This document shows positions 17,986 through 25,965 of a DNA stretch of 58,467 nt, piece after piece. The notes under the pieces were generated by a model, which saw only the letters and a program-made list of their open reading frames with translations, ran no database searches and was not told the origin of the DNA. The position numbers and the translations under genes are program-made. The DNA comes from DATDEW01 sp046590205 (GTDB taxonomy: Bacteria > Bacteroidota > Ignavibacteria > Palsa-1295): contig JBKJTT010000025.1 of NCBI GenBank assembly GCA_046590205.1, positions 1 through 58,467 on the forward strand. Reading direction: 5' to 3'. Each line of letters opens with the position of its first letter. The stretch's first letter is position 1.

Positions 17986-18921
17986 TTAGCTTTTTCGTCG
18001 GGCTGGTGGTGTATTTCTCTCCCAAAAGATACCGTCGGTGTATCCTTGTATCGTCTTGTCTTTTTCAGCTTCTGTCAAACGCTTTAAGGCAAGCAATGAG
18101 TAGTGTTCGTCTTGCTCAATGCCGAAGTATTTTCTGCCAAGCTTTTTTGCGACTACTGCCGTCGTTCCCGAGCCGAGGAACGGGTCAAAGACGAAGCCGT
18201 TCTTTTTTGTCGAGGCGAGGATGAGTTTTGCGATGAGCTTCTCAGGCTTTTGTGTCGGATGCTCGGTGTTCTCTTTCATTGACCAGAACGGGACAGTAAT
18301 ATCCGTCCAGAGATTTGATGGATGGGTGTCGCGGAAATCACCTTCATCGGTTCTATTCCAATCCTTCGGATTTCCGTCGGCATCTTTATACGGCGCTAAA
18401 ACCTTTCGTCGTAGTTTTACATCATCAAGATTAAAGACGTAATCATCGGACATCGTTGCAAACCAAATATCTTCCGACGAATTTTTCCAGTTGTTCGATG
18501 CTCCTCGTCCTTTTTCTCTTTCCCATGTGATGCGGTTGCGGACTGTTACATATTTCTGAAGCACATTATATATCGCAGTTGAGGTAGCCCATTCGCTGCA
18601 GATATAAAGCGAGGCAGTTGGCTTGAGTGTTGCCAGAAGCGGCACGAACCATGATTCGAACCACTCTTCGTATTTCTTCTCGTCGCGGGCTTTGAATGAA
18701 TTCGAGTTGAATCTCTTCGAGATGTTATAGGGCGGATCGAGTATCAGAAGATCGAACAGTTTTTTGGGAAGGTGGGGTAGTAATTCTACCGTATCGCCGC
18801 AGACTATTTTATTCGTGATAGCTTTGGTTGATAGTGGGAATCTCGGTTCGTGAAGTTGCTTGCGAAGAGATATGCGCTCTGATTCGCTAAGAGACAGAGT
18901 TCGGTTACGAGGCGCAGGCAT
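17986..18921 (-). CDS. Beta-class N4/N6 site-specific DNA methyltransferase
   Basis: 311 aa. The catalytic motif IV (LLILDPPYNI, about 58-67) precedes the AdoMet-binding motif I (VFDPFLGSGTTAVVAKKLGRKYFGIE, from about 244), the order of beta-class amino-methyltransferases; DPPY usually indicates N6-adenine. The segment REKGRGASNNWKNSSEDIWFA is the target-recognition-side region. No restriction endonuclease is nearby, so it is an orphan methylase. Its ATG overlaps the stop of the zinc-ribbon gene (TAATG), and scpB follows after 48 bases. It may protect or mark DNA in step with chromosome organisation, which is inference from position. Confidence 0.9.
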   Translation of the reverse strand: MPAPRNRTLSLSESERISLRKQLHEPRFPLSTKAITNKIVCGDTVELLPHLPKKLFDLLILDPPYNISKRFNSNSFKARDEKKYEEWFESWFVPLLATLKPTASLYICSEWATSTAIYNVLQKYVTVRNRITWEREKGRGASNNWKNSSEDIWFATMSDDYVFNLDDVKLRRKVLAPYKDADGNPKDWNRTDEGDFRDTHPSNLWTDITVPFWSMKENTEHPTQKPEKLIAKLILASTKKNGFVFDPFLGSGTTAVVAKKLGRKYFGIEQDEHYSLLALKRLTEAEKDKTIQGYTDGIFWERNTPPARRKS

Positions 18922-19106
18922 TAGTCTTCAGTGACCTGCTCGAAGAATTCTTTGTGCGCTTTGCAGTTTGGGCAATCTTCAGGGATCTCCAATGATTGGT
19001 CGAAGATAAAACCACAATTCGTGCAGCGCCATATAAGCGTCATTTCACCGCCGCGATGTTCAGGACCGGGAATGTTGAGCTTTTGATGTATTGGTTCGTC
19101 GTTCAT
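18921..19106 (-). CDS. Rubredoxin-like zinc-ribbon protein
   Basis: A 61-aa protein with two CxxC knuckles, WRCTNCGFIFDQ and EDCPNCKAHKEFF, spaced like the rubredoxin-like domain at the end of rubrerythrins. It probably binds iron or zinc. It lies 2 bases after scpA and overlaps the methyltransferase start by one base, which suggests translational coupling. Electron-transfer or DNA/protein-binding roles are both possible. Confidence 0.8.
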   Translation of the reverse strand: MNDEPIHQKLNIPGPEHRGGEMTLIWRCTNCGFIFDQSLEIPEDCPNCKAHKEFFEQVTED

Positions 19107-19108
19107 AT

Positions 19109-19888
19109 CTATGGTTTGAACAAGATGATATCATCAAATGATTCATGCTGGCGAAGTGCCACCATGTTGCTTCGGACAAGTTCAAGAACTGCAATGAACG
19201 ATACAACGATGCGAAGCCGAACACTTGACGGGAGTTCTTCGAGTGGTTCGCCGGAGATAAACTCAGAGAATAATTCGATGAAGCTCATTTCGCCTTTGAG
19301 CGAGACTGCATCCAGGATAAATTCGCATTGCTCCTCGACGGTGACTGGTATCATCTCCACGTCATGCGTCCGCTTAATGAGCGGGGCGCGTTCCATTGCC
19401 TTTTTGAAGGCGTTGAGCAAATGGAAGAGCGTTACGTTCTTGAGGGCATTCTCTTCTTCGTCGGGGTCAACGTAAGTATTTTCGTCTGCCTGGAAATACT
19501 TGCGATAGAATAGCTTTCTTGCCTCTTCGCTCATTGAGTAGAGCTTCTCGCTCATTTCCTTGAAGCGGCGGTACTCCAGGAGGCGTCGCATAAGCTCTGC
19601 TCGTGGGTCATCCTCTTCGATTCCCTCTGCCGGGCGTTCATCGCGCGGCAGGAGCATTTTTGCTTTTATCTGGCACAGCTCGGCAGCAACGACGATAAAC
19701 TCGCCGGCAATTTCGAGGTCGAGTGCCTGCATCATCTTGATATATTCCAGAAACTCCGTCGTGATGTGATGGATGGGAATATTGTAGATGTCAAGCTCGT
19801 CGCGCTTAATAAAGAACAGCAAGAGGTCCAGCGGTCCTTCAAATAGCGGCAGACGTATCTTATATTGGGGCGATAAAAGCGTATCCAT
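19109..19888 (-). CDS. scpA: Segregation and condensation protein A (kleisin)
   Basis: ScpA bridges the SMC heads. The family motif KIRLPLFEGPLDLLLFFIKRDELDIYNIPI is at the N-terminus and a winged-helix region (EFILDAVSLKGEMSFIELF, RLRIVVSFIAVLELVRSNMVAL) at the C-terminus. I choose ATG 19888 (259 aa): starts further upstream would place the TATTTTTG promoter box (19896-19903) inside the gene. First gene of the scpA, zinc ribbon, methyltransferase, scpB, rluB run. Confidence 0.95.
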   Translation of the reverse strand: MDTLLSPQYKIRLPLFEGPLDLLLFFIKRDELDIYNIPIHHITTEFLEYIKMMQALDLEIAGEFIVVAAELCQIKAKMLLPRDERPAEGIEEDDPRAELMRRLLEYRRFKEMSEKLYSMSEEARKLFYRKYFQADENTYVDPDEEENALKNVTLFHLLNAFKKAMERAPLIKRTHDVEMIPVTVEEQCEFILDAVSLKGEMSFIELFSEFISGEPLEELPSSVRLRIVVSFIAVLELVRSNMVALRQHESFDDIILFKP

Positions 19889-19895
19889 GAGATTG

Positions 19896-19903
19896 CAAAA
19901 ATA
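19896..19903 (-). promoter_or_regulatory. Candidate -7 promoter box for the scp operon
   Basis: On the minus strand this reads TATTTTTG, matching TAnnTTTG of Bacteroidota sigma-A promoters. It lies 7 bases ahead of the scpA ATG, which predicts a nearly leaderless mRNA. The position 20 nt upstream is GTGG rather than TTTG, so the -33 element is weak. Confidence 0.45.
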
Positions 19904-20023
19904 CGACGATAGGTGGTAGAAAGCCACAGAATAGGTATTTGCTTGTGTTACGAATTTTTCATACTAATAACAGAACAATCCTTCGGGGGTGGTGTTTACT
20001 ACTATGGTACCGATAACCGAAAT

Positions 20024-22192
20024 ATGCAGAGAAACACCTTTATTATTTTTCTTCTCCTTGTCGCAAGCGGGCTTCATGCCCAGCCCTGGACGCCGTGGCA
20101 AGTCCCCACGCCGCGTCAGACGCTTTCTATTACTCCCGATGGCGCAAGAGTAAACTTTAATCAGGTGAACCTCGTAAGCGGTATGAAATATGCCGTTCAT
20201 ACCGAGGATAGATTCAAAGTTTCTAGCGGCAATGAACTTGCTGATGGAAGGTACTATGTTAATATTGTATCGTTTGCATCGGGTGCACTGGTAAATGTAG
20301 GATTGAAATACCAGATAGGCACAGCTGCCGAAGACTGGTTCAACAATGCACCTCCGACTCAAGGCTACATGGGTAATCATCAGTATGATGCGAGCTTGAA
20401 TTCAAATGGAACAGGTGCGCTTTCCTTCCGACTTTTTGACAGAGGCGATCCGCCGAGCAACTTTTACAATGATAATAGCGGCAACATCAACGTCACTGTT
20501 GCCCGTGAAACACCGGGGCTTTCCGTAAAGCGTGATACGGTTTTCTTTCCTATGACGCAAGTTGGCGGCATTACTGTACAACTTGATTCTATTCAAGGAT
20601 ACGGTACACAAGGATATCAACTTGAGACTGTAACAATGCAAGGGGCGAATCCTTCGGTTTTTAATGTCGTCAGCGAGCGGACGGTGCCGTTCGGCTTGAA
20701 AGATGCGACGAACGAATTTCAGTTCACCTTCTCGCCGCCATCGGTCGGTAATTTTTCTGCAGAGTTTCATCTGCATTCATCCAGCGCTTGGGGCACTGAT
20801 AAAGACCGTATCATCTATCTTGTCGGGCAATCGGCAAAGGCAAACATCAGACCAATGCCCGATACACTTGACTTTGGTACCATCATCAAAGGTACATGGA
20901 AAGATAGTATTGAGACCTTGATCAATAGCGGTAATTCAGGAGCTACACTGCTTGGAGTTTCAATTACTCCATCAGGTCAACCGTTTTCTGTTTCAGGTCT
21001 TCCTGTTAATATAGCAGGGCAAAGCCAAGAGAATATCACCGTCAGATTCTCACCATTAGTCAATGGTAATTACTTCGCTCGCTTCGATCTTGCAACAAGT
21101 GATGGTGATGTTGTGACGTTCTATGCAAAAGGAGTTGCAGGGCAAGGTGTACCCTACTACGATACAGGTGATACATTGAACTTCGGTAAAGTTGTCATCG
21201 GACTTTCTAAAACACTGCAATCAAAGTTTACAAATATTGGCGATGCAAAGCTAACGGTAACAAGTGGGGTCATATCGAATCCATTAGAATACAGTGTCGT
21301 TGGAAATACCGGAGCGTTCACTTATAGTGTAGGAAGTAATGAGATATATAACTTCACTTTCGCACCGAAGGTACATATCCCAAATGACGGCAATCATGCA
21401 GGGACATTTACATTATACTTCCCCGACCAGGCGCCGAAGGTGATGTATTTCTTAGGGACAGACCATCTCCCGCAGGAAGCAACGCTCTTTATCAGTCCGA
21501 ATTACTATACGACCCACGGCAAAGAAGTAACTGTCTCGCAGCAGCTTCTTAGCGATCTATCGGGAACATTCACTCCAATTCGTTCTTTAAGCGAAAGCAT
21601 CACGTATGATCCGGCACTCGTTGAGGTGATGGCTGTCGAGCGCGGAGCGCTTTTAACTTCAGGTGATTGGCTCTTCTCCAAGACCGTTACCCCGGGGAGG
21701 ATTGATATTTCGATCTCAGCGACAACGTCTCGTTTTGATAAAACTGGTGAGCTTGTAAAGATCAGGTTCAAAGCCAAAGAGTCAGCTCCGCCTGATAGCT
21801 TTACCGATCTTATCCAGACGGGTATTGACTTCTCCAACAGTATAGAGCCGCTTGCGAAAGCGGAGAACGGTCGGATCACCATAAGTGATATTTGCACTCC
21901 GGTACGACTCAAAGAATTTAAACCCGGCAGTTTTATTGAAGGCAATCATCCGAATCCCTTCAACCCAACGACACGGATAAAATACTCCGTCGGCGGTGAT
22001 GAGCCGACTCGCGTTACCCTCAAACTTTATGATGCACTTGGCAGAGAACTCAAAGTACTCCTCGATGAAGTTCGCCAGCCAGGGTATCACTACTATAATT
22101 TTGATGGTTCTCCCTACCCGAGCGGTGTCTATACATATACCTTTACCGTCGGTGATACCTTCGATTCACATAGAATGATTTTAACAAAATAA
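20024..22192 (+). CDS. T9SS-sorted protein with ASH/HYDIN-like and cohesin-like domains
   Basis: ATG 20024 starts the signal peptide MQRNTFIIFLLLVASGLHAQ. The 722-aa product has an N-terminal region that mentions no known enzyme motif, then two ASH/HYDIN-like Ig repeats (about 285-460: DTLDFGTIIKGTWKDSIET, DTLNFGKVVIGLSKTLQSK). A cohesin-like domain follows (about 490-620: SESITYDPALVEVMAVERG, ELVKIRFKAKE). The T9SS domain ends it (NHPNPFNPTTRIKYSV, LKLYDALGRELKVLL, YPSGVYTYTF). A secreted adhesive or structural protein is likely. Confidence 0.87.
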   Translation: MQRNTFIIFLLLVASGLHAQPWTPWQVPTPRQTLSITPDGARVNFNQVNLVSGMKYAVHTEDRFKVSSGNELADGRYYVNIVSFASGALVNVGLKYQIGTAAEDWFNNAPPTQGYMGNHQYDASLNSNGTGALSFRLFDRGDPPSNFYNDNSGNINVTVARETPGLSVKRDTVFFPMTQVGGITVQLDSIQGYGTQGYQLETVTMQGANPSVFNVVSERTVPFGLKDATNEFQFTFSPPSVGNFSAEFHLHSSSAWGTDKDRIIYLVGQSAKANIRPMPDTLDFGTIIKGTWKDSIETLINSGNSGATLLGVSITPSGQPFSVSGLPVNIAGQSQENITVRFSPLVNGNYFARFDLATSDGDVVTFYAKGVAGQGVPYYDTGDTLNFGKVVIGLSKTLQSKFTNIGDAKLTVTSGVISNPLEYSVVGNTGAFTYSVGSNEIYNFTFAPKVHIPNDGNHAGTFTLYFPDQAPKVMYFLGTDHLPQEATLFISPNYYTTHGKEVTVSQQLLSDLSGTFTPIRSLSESITYDPALVEVMAVERGALLTSGDWLFSKTVTPGRIDISISATTSRFDKTGELVKIRFKAKESAPPDSFTDLIQTGIDFSNSIEPLAKAENGRITISDICTPVRLKEFKPGSFIEGNHPNPFNPTTRIKYSVGGDEPTRVTLKLYDALGRELKVLLDEVRQPGYHYYNFDGSPYPSGVYTYTFTVGDTFDSHRMILTK

Positions 22193-22201
22193 ACCTCCGT
22201 T

Positions 22202-22582
22202 ATGAATACATGGCTCCCACTTCTTGGCAGAGTGCTAATGTGCGCTCTATTTCTCAAAAGTGTTTACGGCAAGATAATGAACCCCGAAGAGCTTACCTCA
22301 AAGCTCGCTGAAAAAACAATGCCCATGCCCGATGTGTTGACATGGATCGTCATCGCGATGGAGCTCGTATTCACCGTGATGATACTCGTCGGCTACAAGA
22401 CCCGCCTTGCGGCGTTCGGGCTTATCATCTGGCTAATCCCTGTCACCTTCGTCATGCATCCACCAACCGAGGAGAAACAGGTTGGCGCATTTATGAAGAA
22501 CCTCGCCCTCATCGGCGGCTTGATCTTCATCGCCAAAGCCGGCGCTGGCGAGTGGGCAGTCGAGAAAGTAAAGTACGAATAA
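22202..22582 (+). CDS. DoxX family membrane protein
   Basis: A 126-aa protein with four predicted membrane helices: LLGRVLMCALFLKSVYGKI, VLTWIVIAMELVFTVMILVGY, LAAFGLIIWLIPVTFVMH and FMKNLALIGGLIFIAKAGAG. The helix pattern and the HPP and LALIGG motifs fit the DoxX/YphA family, often linked to thiol or quinone redox chemistry, though individual roles are mostly unknown. It starts 9 bases after the T9SS gene. Confidence 0.88.
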   Translation: MNTWLPLLGRVLMCALFLKSVYGKIMNPEELTSKLAEKTMPMPDVLTWIVIAMELVFTVMILVGYKTRLAAFGLIIWLIPVTFVMHPPTEEKQVGAFMKNLALIGGLIFIAKAGAGEWAVEKVKYE

Positions 22583-23155
22583 TTGGTCTGTAAGTCATTG
22601 ATTTTATTGGGAGGTAATTGGTAGTTATATACTTGACTTACCAACACACATAGATTCTAAACAGTAAGTTGTTGAATTAAATTTAAATACGGCGGAACCA
22701 ATCATTAGGGAAATGACATTCATAGTCATCGCTTCATCTCACTCTGGGATGTCGTGAAAAAGTTTTATTAACATACATCCACTACATACGAACCTATGAG
22801 ACGTATTATGTACTCATTAGCAGTGGCGGTCGGAAAAGCCGACGGCTACAGAGAAAATAAATAGCTCGTGATGTAGAGTGTTCTGCATCGTGAGCAAAAC
22901 GATGATAGAACATGAAAAGAGTTTCGATTCTTACAACTAAAATCTGGGAAGGACCCGAGGTGCCATGGCAGCACGCTTGGGTCTTTCGCGTTTATATGGA
23001 TAAATGCTGAAAGCATGGGCACCGCACAAACGTTCAGCTTGGAACTTTAACAGGCAGGGGCGATAAAACAGAGAATGTATTTAAAAAACATGGGAATGAC
23101 ACTAAGGAAATGAACTAACCCGTAAAAATCTGTGTTTGTACTACGGAGGTAATAT
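22583..23155 (+). other. Hairpin-rich non-coding stretch with a 23S-rRNA-like motif
   Basis: 573 bases without a convincing gene. Local inverted repeats include GTCGG/CCGAC near 22828-22842, a long imperfect hairpin at about 22864-22896 (GCTC...GAGC outer pair, GATG/CATC inside), GACCCGAG/CTTGGGTC at about 22952-22983, and ATGCT/AGCAT at 23003-23015. Bases 22998-23015 (GGATAAATGCTGAAAGCAT region) match the conserved domain VI motif of bacterial 23S rRNA (GGATAAnnGCTGAAAGCAT). It could be a structured leader or RNA of the following gene, or a decayed rRNA fragment. A 32-codon frame (22912-23010) crosses it but has no ribosome site. Confidence 0.45.
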
Positions 23156-23695
23156 ATGTTAAATTTTGACTTTGAAGATTTTGACGCATCAGCTCTGAAC
23201 AGAGTGTTAAGATGCACAGTGCATAAATCCGGGAAACTCGGTTTCACAGCTGATGCTATTGATGTGCTTGGCATAAAGGAGGGCATGGGTGTAAGATTTA
23301 GGCGTAATAGGAGTGAGCCGGATGGGGATAACCTATACATGCTCCTGATACCCAAAGCGAATGACGACAAAGCGTCCTTTAGGATAAATAAGGCGGGGGA
23401 CTATTATTACTGCTCCACCAAAAAGTTCTTCTCGGAGATAGAACTCGACTATTTAACGAAATCCGTTTACTTCGACCTCACTTCGGTAAACTTGAATGGC
23501 GACACTTACTATAAGATGAAGCAGGGCGTTTCAAAGGGGCGAGGGAGGGATTTCGATGTTATTGGTACCCTATTGGGTGACGCTGGGAAATCAATTGCGG
23601 ATTATGCCGCAGTTGGTAAGGTGTCGGGTTTTGGTGATCGGGACGCTTTGGGGGCTGTTGTCAACCCATTAGACGTAGAGGATGATGAAGAATAG
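23156..23695 (+). CDS. Hypothetical protein of a FCB-group family
   Basis: A 179-aa acidic protein with a perfect GGAGGT ribosome site 6 bases before ATG 23156. No signal peptide or membrane segment. The central part (about 18-120) is beta-rich: TVHKSGKLGFTADAIDVLGI, then LYMLLIPKANDDKASFRINKAGDYYYCSTKKFF, then VYFDLTSVNLNGDTYYKM. It resembles uncharacterised proteins of Bacteroidota, possibly with an AbrB-like N-terminal barrel; this is recognition by eye only. The C-terminal 60 residues are low-complexity G/D-rich. It lies directly ahead of tRNA-Leu at the start of the accessory zone. Confidence 0.75.
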   Translation: MLNFDFEDFDASALNRVLRCTVHKSGKLGFTADAIDVLGIKEGMGVRFRRNRSEPDGDNLYMLLIPKANDDKASFRINKAGDYYYCSTKKFFSEIELDYLTKSVYFDLTSVNLNGDTYYKMKQGVSKGRGRDFDVIGTLLGDAGKSIADYAAVGKVSGFGDRDALGAVVNPLDVEDDEE

Positions 23696-23704
23696 AAATT
23701 AAAA

Positions 23705-23727
23705 AGGGTCAGACATAATCTGACCCT
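23705..23727. terminator. Hairpin between the hypothetical gene and tRNA-Leu
   Basis: AGGGTCAGA (23705-23713) pairs with TCTGACCCT (23719-23727). On the plus strand an A run precedes it and no T run follows; on the minus strand the hairpin is followed by TTTTTAATTTC. The classical terminator reading is therefore on the minus strand, where the XRE gene is transcribed. Confidence 0.6.
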
Positions 23728-23756
23728 CAAATGCCGTATTGGACGCGGCTGTATTT

Positions 23757-23842
23757 GGAGAGGTGGTGAAATTGGTAGCCACAAGTGACTTAAAATCACT
23801 CGACCTGGACGGGTTTTGTGGGTTCGAACCCCACCCTCTCCG
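23757..23842 (+). tRNA. tRNA-Leu (UAA anticodon)
   Basis: Acceptor stem GGAGAGG pairs with CCTCTCC (23835-23841), discriminator G 23842. The anticodon stem AGTGA/TCACT carries loop CTTAAAA, so the anticodon is UAA. A long class II variable arm (CGACCTGGACGGG...) and the T arm GTGGG-TTCGAAC-CCCAC complete a normal tRNA-Leu. CCA is not encoded. Confidence 0.95.
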
Positions 23843-23874
23843 CTTTCCGCTTTTAAAGCAGAAAGATGAATGTC

Positions 23875-23947
23875 GGGGCACGCAGATTCGCCGGTAGTCG
23901 GAGTTGGCGCTCGCAACCGGAGGGTTTGATTCCCTCGTGCTCCACCA
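23875..23947 (+). other. Degenerate tRNA-like element ending in encoded CCA
   Basis: Acceptor GGGGCAC (23875-23881) pairs with GTGCTCC (one G-U pair), followed by ACCA at 23944-23947. A T-arm-like hairpin GAGGG-TTTGATT-CCCTC precedes it, with T replacing the invariant C56. A D-like arm GATT-CGCCGGT-AGTC and a 4-bp GTTG/CAAC hairpin with loop GCGCTCG stand where the anticodon arm should be, but position 33 is not U and the stem is short. It is 73 nt long, one tRNA length, 32 nt after tRNA-Leu. It could be a tRNA pseudogene, a tRNA mimic, or an integration scar. Confidence 0.6.
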
Positions 23948-24017
23948 TTTATCGTAAATGTAAACCTACGTTTCCGATAAATGGTTCGCAACATTCTTCC
24001 AACAAAATAGCGTGAAA

Positions 24018-24242
24018 TCACCGTTTGTTAAGTAATTCCATATCTAATAATTGTTCAATTTGCGCCAAAGTAGATAAGGAAATGTCGTTTTTCCCGCTTA
24101 AAATGTAGCTAACCCACGATGCTTTTTTACCCCATTTATCAGCAAACTCCAACTGTGTCCAGCCCTTCGCACGAATTCCGGCTGAAATCTTTCGGCAGAT
24201 CAGCTTACGAACTTCGAGCATTTTTTCGTCTGGTTTACCCAC
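24018..24242 (-). CDS. XRE-family helix-turn-helix regulator
   Basis: A 74-aa protein that is almost only an HTH_XRE domain: RKISAGIRAKGWTQLEFADKWGKKASWVSYILSGKNDISLSTLAQIEQLLDMEL. The start is GTG 24242 (ATG 24221 is also possible). It is divergent from the transposase gene, with palindromes in the shared region that could be its operators. Similar single-domain proteins serve as antitoxins or phage-type repressors; no toxin partner is adjacent. Confidence 0.88.
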   Translation of the reverse strand: MGKPDEKMLEVRKLICRKISAGIRAKGWTQLEFADKWGKKASWVSYILSGKNDISLSTLAQIEQLLDMELLNKR

Positions 24243-24280
24243 GCACAGTTAAATCAAGAAAGAAAGAAAAAAGTTTCGAT

Positions 24281-24331
24281 ATATCTTAATTTCATTGAAA
24301 CCTTGCTCGGATTTCAACGTTATTAAGATAT
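24281..24331. promoter_or_regulatory. Nested palindromes between the XRE gene and the transposase
   Basis: ATATCTTAAT (24281-24290) and ATTAAGATAT (24322-24331) form a perfect 10-bp inverted repeat. Between them TTTCATTGAAA (24290-24300) is an odd palindrome, and TAAGATATAACTTA overlaps the right arm. The placement in a divergent promoter region next to an HTH gene fits an operator. Confidence 0.45.
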
Positions 24332-24355
24332 AACTTAATAATTGCTGAAACGAGC

Positions 24356-25303
24356 ATGAAAAACGAACCAAAGACATTGTTGGAAATAGTTAGACACTTT
24401 TCAGATGAAAAGACCTGTGTTGAGTTCATCGCACAACTCAAATGGGTTGATGGAAAGCCATATTGCCCAAAGTGTGGCTCTGATAACTGTATTGGTCTTT
24501 CAACACGACCTATTTACAAATGCCGTGAGAAGGGCTGTAAAAAGCAATTCAGCGTAAAGGTTGGTACTATCTTCGAGAACTCTCCTATCCCATTGACAAA
24601 ATGGATTCCTGCACTTTGGATGATTATGAATTCAAAGAACGGCGTTTCTTCGTGTGAAATTGCTCGTTCACTTGGCATCACCCAAAAATCAGCTTGGCAT
24701 TTATTGCACCGTTGCCGTAAAGTTTTATCAACGGGCACATTCCAAAAGTTATCGGGCGAAGTAGAGTGTGATGAAACCTACATGGGCGGCAAAGAGAAGT
24801 TTAAGCATCGTAGGCATATCCCCTCTTCGTTTTGGGTCAATAAAGGTGTCAAGGGCAAAACACCAGTTATGGGTATGCTCGAAATAGGCGGTGAAGTTCG
24901 GGCACAGGTTATTAAGAGTGCAGGTGAGAAGTCATTAGAACCTGTCGTATTGCAGAATATCGAAGAGGGTTCAACGCTTTTAACAGACGGGCACCCTGCT
25001 TATAGAACTATCGCAGGACGCAATACTTACCAACATGGATTTGTAGATCACACAACGAATGAGTATGTTCGCGGCAATGTTCATACTAATGGTATTGAGA
25101 ATTTTTGGTCATGCTTTAAGCGCACTGTGAAGGGCACATATATTCAGATTGCTCCGTTCCATATTGACAGATACCTTGACGAACAGGCATTCCGTTATAA
25201 CACCCGTAAGGTAACCGATAAGGTACGCTTTGAGCAAGGAATGTCCGGTATCATTAACAGAAAACTTACATACGCTGAATTAACGGGAGCCATTGCCGCC
25301 TAA
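24356..25303 (+). mobile_element. IS1595-family transposase gene
   Basis: 315 aa. An N-terminal zinc ribbon (PYCPKCGSDNC ... YKCREKGCKKQFSV, about 38-64), an HTH (SSCEIARSLGITQKSAWHLLHRCRKVL, about 98-122) and the ISXO2-like DDE domain: VECDETYMGGKEK (first Asp), LLTDGHPAY (second Asp) and TNGIENFWSCFKRTVKG (final Glu). All key residues are present, so it may be active. I could not identify terminal inverted repeats or a target duplication. Two small genes follow at once and may be passengers. Confidence 0.9.
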
Positions 25304-25491
25304 TGATACAAGAAGAGACACCAGAGAATCAGAACGATACCGAACCGCAAAGCGACTTCGAGAGCTTCAAGAAGTTCGTAGAAAACTTGCTAAAAGTACC
25401 GAAGGAAGAATTAGACGAAGCCCTGAAAAAGAACGACCCAAAAGAGAAACTAAGCCAAAGCGACAACGAAGGGCAAGAGAGCGACAGCTAA
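25303..25491 (+). CDS. Small acidic protein coupled to the transposase
   Basis: A 62-aa protein whose ATG overlaps the transposase stop (TAATG), so it is probably translated with it. The core FESFKKFVENLLKVPKEELDEALKKN is helical and charged; similar short proteins often follow IS1595-type transposases (from memory). A frame of 73 codons in another phase covers the same DNA but is very Arg-rich and less likely to be real. Confidence 0.68.
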   Translation: MIQEETPENQNDTEPQSDFESFKKFVENLLKVPKEELDEALKKNDPKEKLSQSDNEGQESDS

Positions 25492-25517
25492 ACTTTTTCA
25501 CACAAGAGGACTAATTT

Positions 25518-25775
25518 ATGAACGAAATAGATAGCATCATATTTAACAAAGGGGAGATTAATGCTCAAAGCGAAGCACTAATTACACAGGCGCGAGCTAT
25601 TATAGAAGCTGTCGAGAGCAGTGTTAAAGCCCCACGCCCTAACTTCATTAGCGAAGAGGACATAAAGTTTGACAAAGCTGTTGTATCGGGACTAAAGGAA
25701 GCCATTAAACAGCAAGAGGAGTTAATTGAGCGAATTAATGCTCGGAGGGCAGAGATGTTGGCGATGGTTAAATAG
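25518..25775 (+). CDS. Small hypothetical helical protein
   Basis: An 85-aa protein preceded by AGAGGA. The sequence is predicted to be mostly helix with a coiled-coil C-terminus (AVVSGLKEAIKQQEELIERINARRAEML). It has no signal peptide or known motif. It is the last gene of the transposase run, so it is probably a passenger of the element or a leftover of the same island. Confidence 0.6.
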   Translation: MNEIDSIIFNKGEINAQSEALITQARAIIEAVESSVKAPRPNFISEEDIKFDKAVVSGLKEAIKQQEELIERINARRAEMLAMVK

Positions 25776-25965
25776 GGATAGTATTCGATGCTTTTTTTTT
25801 ACGGTCAACTGGTGAAACAAGTATATAACTACCAGGTAATTGTGCACCACACTCAAGCTGAAACTTCAAAGCGTAAAGCTTAAAGGGGGTAATTTGGGAA
25901 GGTGCTGTAAATTTACACATTTGAAATCAGGTCGTATGGAGGTATGGACGTATGGTTTTTGGGTT

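Noticed and set aside
22912..23010. 32-codon frame beginning MKRVSILTTKIWEGPE
   Set aside because: No ribosome site; it crosses a hairpin-rich stretch and reads as Trp-rich and unlike a normal protein.
23602..24021. Minus-strand 139-codon frame across both tRNA genes
   Set aside because: It runs antisense through tRNA-Leu and the tRNA-like element and ends inside the hypothetical gene; composition is not protein-like.
25293..25514. 73-codon Arg/Lys-rich frame overlapping the passenger gene
   Set aside because: The overlapping 62-codon frame has a start coupled to the transposase and a more credible helical sequence.
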